From JAHIVB01 sp964574705 (GTDB taxonomy: Bacteria; Bacillota_I; Bacilli_A; Izemoplasmatales; Hujiaoplasmataceae), in the NCBI GenBank assembly GCA_964574705.1, contig CAZNOO010000003.1, forward strand, positions 1 to 64,000: a stretch of 64,000 nucleotides of DNA, in the 5' to 3' direction. The notes under the pieces are model-generated. The model was not told the origin of the DNA and ran no database searches. It saw nothing but the letters and a program-made list of their open reading frames with translations. This document shows positions 33,558 to 43,661 of this stretch, in pieces (within the stretch, counting starts at the first letter, position 1; each line of letters starts with the position of its first letter). Position numbers and translations under genes: made by a program.

Positions 33558-33639
33558 AAAGATCCCCTCCTTAAACTATCGTTCATATTATACCATAAAA
33601 TGATGTTCAGTATCGCATTTTTCTGAAGTGATAAAACGA

Positions 33640-33669
33640 AAAAAAATCAATCGGCATTTGCCGACTGAT
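33640..33669 (-). terminator. Terminator of pheST
   Basis: On the minus strand ATCAGTCGGCA ... TGCCGATTGAT (33646-33656 with 33659-33669, one G-U pair), followed by a T-run, just past the pheT stop. Confidence 0.9.
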
Positions 33670-33674
33670 TTCAC

Positions 33675-36044
33675 TTAAATTCTTAATTCAGCTCCAAAGG
33701 AAGTATTAAGTCGTTTTACAATTTTACTGATAAACTGGTCAATTTCTTCAGTGGAGAGTGTCTTTTGTTCATCTTGAAACATCAGATTCAATGCAATGGA
33801 TTTCTTTCCTTTTTGAATTTTGTCACCCTTATAAAGATCAAAGATTTGTACAGATTGTAAAGAAGATTTCATGGACGATTGAATCACTTCAACAATTTCT
33901 TTGGATGTAATTTGTTCGTCCAAAAGAATGGCAATATCTCTTGAAACAGAGGGATACTTAGGGATTGGTTTCATAATCACTTCTGGAACTTGGTAAGTTG
34001 CAATTGCATCAAAGTCGATTTCAAAAACGTAAGTGCTCGGCAGGTCTAACTTCATTTCAACTTCAGGATGAAGTTTGCCCAAGTATCCGATGTGTCTTCC
34101 ATTTAAGTTTACGACTGCACAAATCCCAGGATGTAGAAATGGGATTAATATTGTTGGCTTTTCGATTTCAGCATTTTCAATTGACAAACGATATAGCAAA
34201 GCGGATAGAATTCCTTTGACCACAAAGAAATCAATCGGTTCTTTTTTTCCCTGCCATAAAGTATTTTGATAATCTCCTGACAACACACCACAGAGAATTT
34301 CTTTTTCACGCCCGAGTTGATAGTTCTTACCGAGTTCAAAAAAGCGGACTTGATCGATTTTTCTTGCAAGGTTATATTGGAGAGCATCAAGCATAGAGGG
34401 TATCAAGGAATGGCGTAAGTAGGCTTTTTCCTCAGACATTGGGTTAAACAATCTAATCGGCTTTGAAGCTTCCAAATCAAACATGGTTGCTTTTTCTTCA
34501 GTTGTAAGCGAGTAGGTGTTTGTTTCGTCCAACCCAACACTCGTAAGGAATGAGCGCACTTTTCTTCTCAGCTTTTGAATCTGGGTTAAGGACCCACTGG
34601 TCGGCGTCACTGGAAATGTAGTAGGGATAAATTCATAACCATGAATTCTGACGATTTCTTCAATTAAGTCCTGAACACCTAAAATGTCTTGTCTACGTGT
34701 TGGCACTGTGACTTTGAATTCCCCGTCACGTACTGAATAGTCAAATGTTAGTCGATTGAACACCTCTTTGATTTCATCTAGAGAGTACTCTCTTCCGGTT
34801 GTTTGAGTTACTTTTGAAAGGGGTAGATTAACCACGATTGGTCGATTTGAGTGCATATCGAAGAAAGAAGTTCCCTTCATAATTTCTCCATCAGCAAGTT
34901 CTTTCAGCAACTCTGCAGCCCTGTCGCATGCTTCTTTTGATCTAGCTGGATCCAGTCCTCTTTCAAACCGAATAGAGGCTTCACTTCTTAAATCGAGTCT
35001 CTTCGAGGTTTTACGAACTCGAATCGGATCGAAGGTAGCTGATTCAATCAGTATGGTTGTTGTCTCAGCTGATACTTCGGTTTCAAGTCCACCCATAACA
35101 CCTGCCAAAGCAATCAATTTTTCTCCGTCAGTGATAACCAAATCTTCTGATGTCAGTATTCTTTTCTTGCCATCTAAAGTTACGATTTCATCTAAATCAT
35201 TTGCATCTTTCACAACAATTTTTTTGGATTGAATCTTATCAAAGTCAAAAGTATGTAGAGGTTGTCCATATTCCAACATCACATAGTTGGAGATGTCAAC
35301 GACATTATTGATGGGACGTACTCCAGCCGCTATCAGTCTGGACTTTAACCAAACTGGACTTTGGTGAATTTTAACGTTTCGAACGACCCTCGCGTAGTAA
35401 GAGCGGCATCCGTTTGTCTCTGTAAAAACGGAGGAAGGATTTTCTTCATTGTTTTCAATCACTTCTACTTTGTTCAAATGCACAGTGGTATTTAATAATG
35501 CTTTGGTGTCATAAGCGACGCCAATCATCGATAATAAGTCGCTGCGATTCGGTGTAATGTCAATTTCCATGACCGTATCATCAAGATAAAGATGTTTCAA
35601 TGGATCATCTCCAATTATCGCATCCTCACTTAATACATGAATGCCATCTTCTCCATGATATTTTTTTTCGATTCCGAGTTCTTCTAATGAACAAATCATT
35701 CCAAAGGACTCAATACCTCTTATCTTTGCTTTTTTAATCGAGAAGTCTCCTGGGAGAACTGCGCCTACAAGCGCAACAATCACATTTTGTCCTGCAGCCA
35801 CGTTTGGTGCTCCGCAAATGATTTGCAAAGTTTCTTCTCGGACTTCAACTTCACAGACATGAAGATGATCAGAGGAAGGATGTTCTACACAAGTCAAAAC
35901 ATGGCCAACTGTTAACATGCTGGCATCTACTAGTTTTTCTAAGCGGCTGATTTCAGCGCTTTTTAAGTTAAACTTATTTACTAACTCGGGGTAAGAACAA
36001 TTGATGTCAACTAACTCTTTCAGCCAATTCAATGATACGTTCAT
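33675..36044 (-). CDS. pheT: Phenylalanyl-tRNA synthetase beta subunit
   Basis: Beta subunit of the alpha2-beta2 enzyme. In order: the N-terminal EMAP-like tRNA-binding domain (residues about 40-150), B3/B4 editing domain (about 205-375), B5 (about 400-470), the catalytic-like core and the C-terminal FDX-ACB domain (PKYPSVSRDIAILLDEQI). 789 aa is standard. The ATG at 36044 follows GGGGGG; it starts 12 bases after pheS. Confidence 0.97.
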   Translation of the reverse strand: MNVSLNWLKELVDINCSYPELVNKFNLKSAEISRLEKLVDASMLTVGHVLTCVEHPSSDHLHVCEVEVREETLQIICGAPNVAAGQNVIVALVGAVLPGDFSIKKAKIRGIESFGMICSLEELGIEKKYHGEDGIHVLSEDAIIGDDPLKHLYLDDTVMEIDITPNRSDLLSMIGVAYDTKALLNTTVHLNKVEVIENNEENPSSVFTETNGCRSYYARVVRNVKIHQSPVWLKSRLIAAGVRPINNVVDISNYVMLEYGQPLHTFDFDKIQSKKIVVKDANDLDEIVTLDGKKRILTSEDLVITDGEKLIALAGVMGGLETEVSAETTTILIESATFDPIRVRKTSKRLDLRSEASIRFERGLDPARSKEACDRAAELLKELADGEIMKGTSFFDMHSNRPIVVNLPLSKVTQTTGREYSLDEIKEVFNRLTFDYSVRDGEFKVTVPTRRQDILGVQDLIEEIVRIHGYEFIPTTFPVTPTSGSLTQIQKLRRKVRSFLTSVGLDETNTYSLTTEEKATMFDLEASKPIRLFNPMSEEKAYLRHSLIPSMLDALQYNLARKIDQVRFFELGKNYQLGREKEILCGVLSGDYQNTLWQGKKEPIDFFVVKGILSALLYRLSIENAEIEKPTILIPFLHPGICAVVNLNGRHIGYLGKLHPEVEMKLDLPSTYVFEIDFDAIATYQVPEVIMKPIPKYPSVSRDIAILLDEQITSKEIVEVIQSSMKSSLQSVQIFDLYKGDKIQKGKKSIALNLMFQDEQKTLSTEEIDQFISKIVKRLNTSFGAELRI

Positions 36045-36056
36045 GATGTTCCCCCC

Positions 36057-37091
36057 TTATTTCCATTGACGATTAAAGCGCAAATCGTTTGTGTATAGCG
36101 CTCTAATATCGTCAATTCCATATTTTAAGATTGCGATTCTTTCGACACCCATTCCAAGTGCAAAGCCTTGATAGATATTCGGATCATATCCGCTGGCTTC
36201 CAAAACGGCATTATTTACCATTCCAGCTCCCAATATTTCAATCCATCCTGATCCTTTGCACATCGAACATCCTTTGCCGTTACATTTGTGACATGTGACA
36301 TCAACTTCTACTGATGGTTCTGTAAATGGAAAGTACGAAGGACGAAGTCTAATTTGACGCTGTGCTCCAAACATCTTTCTTGCCAATTCGAGAAGTGTGC
36401 CTTTCAGGTCAGATAAGTTCGCTTTGTAATCAACCACAAGCGCCTCAATTTGCATAAATTGATGTGAATGAGTTTGATCGTCGTCATCTCTTCGATAGAC
36501 TTTTCCAGGACAGATAATCTTGATAGGTTCTTTTTTCCCGTTTTCCAAAAGTGTGCGGACTTGAACAGGGGAAGTGTGAGTTCTTAACAATAATTCTTCT
36601 GTGATATAAAAAGAATCCTGCATATCTCTCGCTGGATGAGACTTTGGAAGGTTCAACATTTCAAAGTTGTAAAGATCAGACTCGACTTCTGGTCCTTCTT
36701 TAATAGAGTATCCCATTCCTAAAAAGATGTCTTCAATCTCTTCAATCACTTGATTTAAGACATGTTTGCTTCCGGGAGTCATCGACATCCCTGGAAGTGT
36801 GACATCAACTGTTTCTTCAATTAGTTTCTTTTGAATTGCTTCTTCGTCAAGTCTTGCTTTGGCAACTTCAAATTCCAAAGAAATCAATGTTTTTATCTCA
36901 TTGATCATTTGACCGAATTTTGGCTTTTCATCATTAGGAAGATCTTTCATCTGAGACATGTAGGTAGAAATAACACCTTTTTTCCCCAAAAATTCTGCCT
37001 TTTTATCCTGCAGTTCAGGCCCGTTCTTAACAGACTTAAAAACCTCTTTTGCTTGATTAACTACTTGTTGTAGTTGTTTCATCAAATCCAT
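36057..37091 (-). CDS. pheS: Phenylalanyl-tRNA synthetase alpha subunit
   Basis: Catalytic subunit that charges tRNA-Phe. The N-terminal coiled coil (about 1-80) is followed by the class II core with HPARDMQDSFYI (motif 2 region), RTHTSPVQVRTL, YRRDDDDQTHSHQFMQIE and the C-terminal GMGVERIAILKYGIDDIR (motif 3). It has a CHKCNGKGCSMCKGSG zinc-binding insertion common in Firmicutes. The ATG at 37091 (MDLMKQLQQ) follows GGGAGAA and gives 344 aa. Confidence 0.97.
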   Translation of the reverse strand: MDLMKQLQQVVNQAKEVFKSVKNGPELQDKKAEFLGKKGVISTYMSQMKDLPNDEKPKFGQMINEIKTLISLEFEVAKARLDEEAIQKKLIEETVDVTLPGMSMTPGSKHVLNQVIEEIEDIFLGMGYSIKEGPEVESDLYNFEMLNLPKSHPARDMQDSFYITEELLLRTHTSPVQVRTLLENGKKEPIKIICPGKVYRRDDDDQTHSHQFMQIEALVVDYKANLSDLKGTLLELARKMFGAQRQIRLRPSYFPFTEPSVEVDVTCHKCNGKGCSMCKGSGWIEILGAGMVNNAVLEASGYDPNIYQGFALGMGVERIAILKYGIDDIRALYTNDLRFNRQWK

Positions 37092-37106
37092 AATTTCTCC
37101 CTTCAA

Positions 37107-37330
37107 ATAAAAAAAATCGCCCTAAAAAAGGGCGATTATGAATAACCGTGGTACCACCTTTGTTCCGGACAAGCCGGCACTTAACGTCGATAACGCCGAC
37201 CTGCGGAGAGGATTGGTCTCACTCCTAAGACGAATTCATTGGATATTCACGTAAATACTCGCACCATCTGTATTTTTCTCTTGAACGCTTCATTCCAGTT
37301 ACTAGGTTCTTAATCATCGTATTGAATATA
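37107..37330 (-). ncRNA. T-box riboswitch of pheST
   Basis: The T-box core AAGGTGGTACCACGG lies at the complement of 37147-37160 and the terminator hairpin AATCGCCC ... GGGCGATT plus T-run at 37108-37137. The 220-base leader has Stem I-like repeats further upstream. Uncharged tRNA-Phe should pair with the specifier and the TGG bulge to stop termination. I cannot fix the specifier codon by eye. Confidence 0.93.
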
Positions 37331-37335
37331 GACTA

Positions 37336-37363
37336 ATTATAACACTTTTTGAAGATTTGACAA
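37336..37363 (-). promoter_or_regulatory. Promoter of the pheST T-box unit
   Basis: On the minus strand TTGTCA (complement of 37358-37363), 16 bases, TATAAT (complement of 37336-37341), directly after the stop codon of the upstream gene. Confidence 0.85.
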
Positions 37364-37367
37364 GCCG

Positions 37368-38072
37368 TTATCTTCTTCTTGAAAAAATCGCTAATAGCCT
37401 TAAAATTTCAAGGTAAATCCAAACCAAAGTTACCATTAACCCAAGTGCTAGGATCCAACTATATTTACGATCGGTTCCGCTTTCAACACAGGTTTTAATG
37501 TTTTCAAAATCCAAGAATAAAAAGAGTACGGATAGAATCGCCGAGAATCCAACGATTAAGTAATAGAATCCGCCGCTAAAAATAGATGGAATTAACAGTC
37601 CAATTAAAGACATCGCAATAACTGAAATCAATCCAATCACTAAAAAGGATGCAAAACGGTTCGTCACTTTGACCATTCCGGTAGAGTACATAATCATTGT
37701 GATTAGCAACACGATGACCGTTGTGGCAATCGCGGTAGGAATGATTCCTTCATACAGATAACTGTAAAACGATGATAGGAGTCCAAGAATATATCCCTCT
37801 GCAACAGCGTAAATGGTCGAAAAGACAGGGGATAATGTTACGCTTCTCGTTCCGACGATGACGGAGATGAATCCAATGATAAATGCGGCAATCAAATAAA
37901 CAAGATTCAAATAGCCACCCAAATTGATGTACGTGTAAACTCCAACACCACCTGCAACTAGAATCAAATAGATGGTTCTCATTGCGACGTTCGTATAGGT
38001 TACAGCACCGTCAATACTTGTACTTGTTTCAAATGTTTTTCTTAATACAGGGTTTGAACTTCTTAATCTCAT
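37368..38072 (-). CDS. Bax inhibitor-1/YccA (UPF0005) family membrane protein
   Basis: About seven hydrophobic segments over 234 aa, starting with RSSNPVLRKTFETSTSIDGA, a family-like N-terminus, and ending with LVTLVWIYLEILRLLAIFSRR, also characteristic. Family members are calcium-leak or proton-linked channels in the plasma membrane with poorly known roles in bacteria. The ATG at 38072 follows AAGGAGG. It stands alone before pheST. Confidence 0.88.
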   Translation of the reverse strand: MRLRSSNPVLRKTFETSTSIDGAVTYTNVAMRTIYLILVAGGVGVYTYINLGGYLNLVYLIAAFIIGFISVIVGTRSVTLSPVFSTIYAVAEGYILGLLSSFYSYLYEGIIPTAIATTVIVLLITMIMYSTGMVKVTNRFASFLVIGLISVIAMSLIGLLIPSIFSGGFYYLIVGFSAILSVLFLFLDFENIKTCVESGTDRKYSWILALGLMVTLVWIYLEILRLLAIFSRRR

Positions 38073-38143
38073 GATAAAACCTCCTTGCACCATATATTAT
38101 ACAATATTTTTTAATTCTTGATGATGTTATTTATGTGATTTTT

Positions 38144-41100
38144 TTATAAGTCAAATAACGATAATTGATTCTCATTGATCATGCCTTCGAAAGTGCCGAT
38201 TGCATCAAGCTTTTCAAATAAAGTCGTGGACAATTTCGTTCTTGTCTTGATATCCTGCTTTGAAATGAAGGGTTTGTCTTCTCTCGCTTCAATGATGGAA
38301 GATGCAACGTTCATTCCCAAAGAGTCTATGACGATGAACGGCATCATGAGCCCTTTCTTATCTGGTGTAATCGTAAAGTCAGTTGGATGTGATTTGTTGA
38401 TATCAATGGGAACGAAAGAGAATCCTCTTTTCGTCATTTCAAGCGCAATTTCGAGAATGGTCTCAAGGTTCTTTTCCCTCTCTGTAGCGTCATTCCCTTT
38501 CGCACTGATTTCGTTCATTCTACGTTTAATGCCCATCTCGCCTTCCATGAAGGCATCCACGTCAAAGATATCGGCGCGTTTTGAAAAATAGGCGGAATAG
38601 AAATAAATAGGTCTGTAAAGCTTGAACCATGCAATTCTCATTGCCATCAAAACATATGCTGTCGCATGCGCTTTTGGGAACATGTATTTAATTTTGCTAC
38701 AAGCCCAAATATACCATTCAGGAACATTATAACTTCTCATTGAATCAGCGTAAATTGACCATCTTTCGGGATTTGCCGGTGCTTTACCTTTTCTGACAAA
38801 TTCCATAATTTCAAAGGATTCTGTGGGTGGCATTCCATAATCAATCAAGTCGACCATGATGTCATCGCGACATCCAATGATGTCTTTGAAGTCCACTCTT
38901 CCGAATTCTCTTCTTCGGCCGGTAATCAAGTCTTGAGCATTTCCACTCCAAACATCGGTTCCATGAGAGAGTCCAGAAATCTTAACTAACTCAGAGAAAG
39001 ATTGTGGCCTTGAATCTCTTAACATCTGTCTTACAAAATTCGTTCCAAATTCTGGTATTCCAAAACTTGCGACATCGCTTCCGAGATCATCGGGTGTTAG
39101 GCCAATAACTTCAGTACCAGAAAGAAGTCGATAAACTTCCTTGTCGTCGACAGGGATGTCTTTTGGATCAGAGAACGGAAATTCAAGAGGCTCTTTTTTT
39201 ACCAAGTCCATCAAATAACGAATCATCGTTGGATCGTCATGACCCAAAACATCCAATTTGAATAGATTACTTTCAAATGAATGGTAATCGTAATGTGTTG
39301 TTTTCCAATTGGTGTCCGAAGAATCACCTGGATACTGTATTGGAGTTACATCATAAATTTCTTTATTGTTAGGCACAACAACGATTCCGCCAGGATGTTG
39401 TCCGCTTGTACGTTTCGAACCTTCGATTCCTTTGGCAAGTCGCTCCATTTCAGAACGTCTGATGATAATCGGTGCTTTTCCTGCCGTGGTGCGAACTTCA
39501 TTCGCTTTTTCATAGAAGTCACGAACCATTGCGTAAGCTGTTTTTGCAGCGCAAGTACCGATGGTTCCAGCCCGGAAAGCATAATTGTGTCCAAATAATT
39601 TTCTGATATATTCATGAACTTGGCTCTGATAGTCTCCTGAGAAATTCAGGTCAATATCCGGAACTTTGTCTCCCTTGAATCCTAAGAAGGTTTCAAAAGG
39701 AATGTCATGTCCATCTTTAATCAGTTGTGTACCGCAAACAGGGCATATTTGACTGGGCAAGTCCCACCCGCAGTCTGTCCTGTCAAGCAGTTTTTGATTT
39801 GCAATTTCAAAATCACTTGATGCATACATTGACTTTTCTTCTTCCGTTTTCTTGAAGGCGGAAAAATGGCATTTCGGACAAACATAATGTGGCGGTAAAG
39901 GATTGACTTCCGTGATGTCCATCAATGTTGCAACGAGGCTTGAACCTACAGATCCTCTTGAACCAACTAGATATCCATCATCAAGTGATTTCTTTACCAA
40001 TAAATGAGAAATGTAATAGACCGTTGAGAATTGATGTTTGATAATGCTGTCTAGTTCCTTTTCAAGTCTCTTTTTTACGAGCAAAGGCAATGGATTGCCA
40101 TACATTTTATCCGCTCTTTCGCGAACCATGTTTTCAACTTTTACTTTGATAGAAGGAACGCCTTGCTCAGCAAGAAATTCGTCTGTTGGCGCAAAAAGTT
40201 CTTTTGGGAACAAGTCAAAAGCGTCAATGCTATCGGAAATGATATTCGTGTTTTTCACAACGATTTCATAGGCAATATCTTCGCCTAAAAACTGAAATTC
40301 CTTCAGCATTTCGTCTGTGGTCATGAAATATTCATTTGGTTTAACGTCTTCGTGGTAAAGCTTATGAAATCCGCCTCCACCAACTAGAGGCGTGTTAATC
40401 ATGATTTCACGGTATGTCAAATCTTGTGGGTCAAGGTGGTGAACATCGCCTGTAGCACACACTAAGATATTCAATTCTTTTCCTACTTCAACGATTCTTT
40501 TGATGACGTCTTCAATCACGTTTCTCCAATTAGGCATTTGGGTTTCCATATAAGAAAATGATGATGGTGGTTGAACCTCCAAAAAATCATAATACTTCGC
40601 AGCTTCAAGCAATTCTTCTCTTGATTTGTTTAAAGCGATTTCAAAGAAATCCGAGTTCCGACAACCTGAAGAAACCAAAATTCCTTTTCTGTATTTGTCG
40701 AGTTCTGATTTGATTATTTTGCCATCTCTGTCAAAATAAGTTGTTAGTGCCAAAGAGAGAACTTTATAAAGGTTTTTTAATCCTTCTTGTTTTTTTACAA
40801 GCAGGTTAATATGCTTTGGATAGGGGAATTTATAGACTTCAGAGCGATCAATTTGAAGATTGATGTCAGAAAAACGAGTCGTCCCTTCCTTGCGCATTTT
40901 CTTTAGCATGTGCAAGAAGACTTCCGTTGTCGCTTTAGCGTCATTGATGGCGCGGTGATGGTCATTGAGTGGAACTTTCAGAAATTTGCACATACTGTCA
41001 AGAGAGTATCTTGTTCTACCTGAATATAATGCTTTTGCAAGCGTCAAAGTGTCAATGGAAGGCTGTACTTGTGAAGAGATGCCGAAATGCCGATACCCAT

Positions 41101-42616
41101 TGTATAAAAATCCAAGATCAAAGTCTGCGTTATGAGCGACTAAAATTGTATCTTTGCTGAACTCGTAGAAATCTTTCAGTACCTTTTCTAAAGTAGGTGC
41201 ATTTTTGACCATTGAATTCGTAATTCCAGTCAAGTTTGTTGTAAAAGGGCTGACTTCCTTTTCTGGATTGACAAAAGATTGAAAATCAGAGAGGATTGAA
41301 CCGTTTTTGATTTTGACACCCGCAAGTTCAATCAATGTATCGTATTGCACACTGAGTCCTGTGGTTTCAATGTCAAAAATGACATAAGTCGCATCGCTGA
41401 GCATTTTGTCGGATTTTCCTTTGGTGACAGTAACGGATTCGTCGTTAACATAAATTAACTCAAGTCCGTAGATCGGCTTGACGCTTTTGCCATGTGTAGC
41501 GTGTGCAAAGTCCGGAAACGACTGAACACTTCCGTGATCCGTAATAGCAATTGCGCTATGGCCCCAATTTTCGGCTCTTTCAACGTATTCTGTAACCGTT
41601 GGAACTCCATCAAGGGATGACATCTTCGTGTGTGTATGAAGCTCTACGCGCTTTTCAGGAGCGAGGTCTTCTCTTGTGTCCTTCGGCAATACTGCAGTGG
41701 ATTTTGCTAACTGTAGTCCGTTTAGGACGACTTCACCATAATAATTGTCAAAAGTTGCATATCCATAAATCAAAAGGCCATAGCCTTCTTTGACATTTTC
41801 TAAAAATCCTCTTTCTTCAAGTGAGGAAAGTCTTTTTTTAACGGAGATGCTATCTTTACCATCTGTTACTATAATATTTGCTTGAGATGAATTCCTTAAA
41901 TCTCTGATTTCAATAGATACGACGGTTCCTTTAATTGTAAAATTAGCTTTCCCACCGTTTTTGCTTTTATAATCCTCTAAATCTTCTTCTGAAAAAGGAA
42001 GATCTGAAATCGGATGGAATGTACTTCCAACTGGATTATCTTCACTCATTTGCTCGTATTTGATTTCTTTGAGATTGGTAATTGATTGATTGGACTGGAC
42101 AAATTTGCGATTGGTTTTTTCAATTTGCTCCATGATGGTTTTGCTTGCTTCGTCCAAAACGATTTCTACAGGTACGTCAAACCCATTTTTTTCGAGCTCA
42201 TTTTCGATATCCTTGCGAAACATACTTGCCGACTTCGCTCCGTAAGGAACCATTATTTGTATTTTTCCATCGATGACGTCTGTTTGGTAATCTTTGAGTG
42301 GCATCATCCGTTTATCTTCTTCAATCAGTACATCGATGACATAATCATAATAATCGATTAGGTCTCCATCGGTACGAACTTCGTATTCAACTTGATATGT
42401 AGCTGAATTAACGCTCTCGATGAACTTTGGAATTTGACGAATCGAATCGATGAAACGACGGTATCTTAAAACAGGGACTGGCTTCTCAAAAAGAAAAGAG
42501 AGATGCCATGTGTTTGTCACGTCATCTACATCCACTTTCACTAGGTCGCCGTAATCAAGAATGACTTCGTCATTACAATCTATCAGTTTCATCAATTTTT
42601 GAAGATTTTCTTTCAT
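38144..42616 (-). CDS. polC: DNA polymerase III PolC
   Basis: The main replicative polymerase of low-G+C Gram-positives. From the N-terminus: polC-specific domains I/II, an OB fold (about 225-305), a PHP domain (HTHTKMSSLDGV near 330) split by the 3'-5' exonuclease (FDIETTGL near 415, HNADFDLGFL, HRAINDAKAT), then the polymerase. It has a zinc finger (CPKC ... CPVC near 905-965) and the palm DIDLNFSGDY. The ATG at 42616 follows GGGGTGG, giving 1490 aa; a GTG three codons earlier is possible. The ending QLSLFDL is a beta-clamp-binding motif. Confidence 0.97.
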   Translation of the reverse strand: MKENLQKLMKLIDCNDEVILDYGDLVKVDVDDVTNTWHLSFLFEKPVPVLRYRRFIDSIRQIPKFIESVNSATYQVEYEVRTDGDLIDYYDYVIDVLIEEDKRMMPLKDYQTDVIDGKIQIMVPYGAKSASMFRKDIENELEKNGFDVPVEIVLDEASKTIMEQIEKTNRKFVQSNQSITNLKEIKYEQMSEDNPVGSTFHPISDLPFSEEDLEDYKSKNGGKANFTIKGTVVSIEIRDLRNSSQANIIVTDGKDSISVKKRLSSLEERGFLENVKEGYGLLIYGYATFDNYYGEVVLNGLQLAKSTAVLPKDTREDLAPEKRVELHTHTKMSSLDGVPTVTEYVERAENWGHSAIAITDHGSVQSFPDFAHATHGKSVKPIYGLELIYVNDESVTVTKGKSDKMLSDATYVIFDIETTGLSVQYDTLIELAGVKIKNGSILSDFQSFVNPEKEVSPFTTNLTGITNSMVKNAPTLEKVLKDFYEFSKDTILVAHNADFDLGFLYNGYRHFGISSQVQPSIDTLTLAKALYSGRTRYSLDSMCKFLKVPLNDHHRAINDAKATTEVFLHMLKKMRKEGTTRFSDINLQIDRSEVYKFPYPKHINLLVKKQEGLKNLYKVLSLALTTYFDRDGKIIKSELDKYRKGILVSSGCRNSDFFEIALNKSREELLEAAKYYDFLEVQPPSSFSYMETQMPNWRNVIEDVIKRIVEVGKELNILVCATGDVHHLDPQDLTYREIMINTPLVGGGGFHKLYHEDVKPNEYFMTTDEMLKEFQFLGEDIAYEIVVKNTNIISDSIDAFDLFPKELFAPTDEFLAEQGVPSIKVKVENMVRERADKMYGNPLPLLVKKRLEKELDSIIKHQFSTVYYISHLLVKKSLDDGYLVGSRGSVGSSLVATLMDITEVNPLPPHYVCPKCHFSAFKKTEEEKSMYASSDFEIANQKLLDRTDCGWDLPSQICPVCGTQLIKDGHDIPFETFLGFKGDKVPDIDLNFSGDYQSQVHEYIRKLFGHNYAFRAGTIGTCAAKTAYAMVRDFYEKANEVRTTAGKAPIIIRRSEMERLAKGIEGSKRTSGQHPGGIVVVPNNKEIYDVTPIQYPGDSSDTNWKTTHYDYHSFESNLFKLDVLGHDDPTMIRYLMDLVKKEPLEFPFSDPKDIPVDDKEVYRLLSGTEVIGLTPDDLGSDVASFGIPEFGTNFVRQMLRDSRPQSFSELVKISGLSHGTDVWSGNAQDLITGRRREFGRVDFKDIIGCRDDIMVDLIDYGMPPTESFEIMEFVRKGKAPANPERWSIYADSMRSYNVPEWYIWACSKIKYMFPKAHATAYVLMAMRIAWFKLYRPIYFYSAYFSKRADIFDVDAFMEGEMGIKRRMNEISAKGNDATEREKNLETILEIALEMTKRGFSFVPIDINKSHPTDFTITPDKKGLMMPFIVIDSLGMNVASSIIEAREDKPFISKQDIKTRTKLSTTLFEKLDAIGTFEGMINENQLSLFDL

Positions 42617-42697
42617 CCAATCCACCCCATATCACTCTTAACATTATATCATAAAAAAAGAATGTAAATTTATGAAAATGAAAAAACAAAAAAAGAA

Positions 42698-42720
42698 AAA
42701 CAGCCGTTGGGCTGTTTTAA
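42698..42720 (-). terminator. Terminator of gmk-rpoZ
   Basis: On the minus strand AAAACAGCC, loop CAAC, GGCTGTTTTT, followed by a T-rich run; it begins at the rpoZ stop codon. Confidence 0.88.
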
Positions 42721-42929
42721 AATTCTGCCTTTACTTTGTTCGCTAGAATTTCTTCCAAAGCCTGTCCGACAGGCTTTACGCACTTGTTGTCTACGGAAGA
42801 AAAATTATCGTGTTTGATGATTTTAGCCCGTTTCGCAGAGATATAGGCAAGTTTGTATTTCGAATCGATGACTTCCAAGAGGTCGTCGATTGAAGGATAT
42901 CTTAATCCTTCAGTGTTTTTATCACTCAT
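42717..42929 (-). CDS. rpoZ: RNA polymerase omega subunit
   Basis: A 70-aa protein, LRYPSIDDLLEVIDSKYKLA then YISAKRAK, with the RYPSIDxLLxxxxSKYxLAxxxAKRAR layout of omega, and a C-terminal VGQALEEILANKV helix. It overlaps gmk by 8 bases and GGAGGG lies in the end of gmk. Omega stabilises RNA polymerase assembly. The gmk-rpoZ pair is conserved. Confidence 0.95.
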   Translation of the reverse strand: MSDKNTEGLRYPSIDDLLEVIDSKYKLAYISAKRAKIIKHDNFSSVDNKCVKPVGQALEEILANKVKAEF

Positions 42930-43551
42930 TGGTTTTTCCCTCCATTAATTTGTAATATTTGTGAATCGATCTTTCTGTTTTCGCGTGTTCAGCTCGAATG
43001 ATGGCGTAAATTCTATCTGCAGCATTCGCCACATCGTCATTCACAACGATGTAATCGTATTTGTAAGCAAGATGATATTCTCTTTCTGCTTTTTCAATTC
43101 TTTTTTGAATATCGATTGTCTGTTCGGTTCCTCGATTTGTCAAACGATCGAGCAATGCTTGTTTTGAAGGTGGAACAATGAAGATAAATACTGCGTCAGG
43201 TTTTCTTTCGCGTACTTTCAATGCACCTTGAACTTCAATTTCCATGATGACTTCTTTTCCGGCGTCGAGGTTGTTTTCGATGTAGTCAACCGGCGTTCCA
43301 TAGTATTCTCCGACAAATTCAGCGTACTCCAGAAACTTGTTTTCTTCAATTCGACGAACGAATTCCTCTCTGGAAACAAAGTAGTAATCCACTCCATTCA
43401 CTTCGTTCTCTCTGGGTTTGCGTGTTGTCATGGAGACGGAATAACAAAAGTTATTGTCTTGAATTTTAAATAAAGCTTTTCTGATGGTTCCCTTACCGAC
43501 GCCCGATGGTCCACTAATGACAACCAGCAAGCCGAGTTCATTCAGCTTCAT
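42922..43551 (-). CDS. gmk: Guanylate kinase
   Basis: Phosphorylates GMP to GDP. P-loop SGPSGVGKGT near residue 14, the GMP-binding SVSMTTRKPRENEVNGVDYYF, and EFVGEYYGTP. 209 aa is normal. The ATG at 43551 follows GGAGGTG. In Bacillus the same gene follows remA and precedes rpoZ; here it is divergent from rqcH. Confidence 0.97.
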   Translation of the reverse strand: MKLNELGLLVVISGPSGVGKGTIRKALFKIQDNNFCYSVSMTTRKPRENEVNGVDYYFVSREEFVRRIEENKFLEYAEFVGEYYGTPVDYIENNLDAGKEVIMEIEVQGALKVRERKPDAVFIFIVPPSKQALLDRLTNRGTEQTIDIQKRIEKAEREYHLAYKYDYIVVNDDVANAADRIYAIIRAEHAKTERSIHKYYKLMEGKTNE

Positions 43552-43640
43552 GACGACACCTCCAGAGAAATTTCATTATGAATTATAATACCATATAACT
43601 TGAATTAAGTAAAATTTTTTTTCCTTTTTTTGACATGTGT

Positions 43641-43646
43641 TATAAT
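43641..43646 (+). promoter_or_regulatory. Extended -10 promoter of rqcH
   Basis: TGT-TATAAT with TATAAT at 43641-43646, only 16 bases before the ATG at 43662, so the transcript leader would be very short. Confidence 0.55.
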
Positions 43647-43661
43647 GGTTGTGGTGATTTT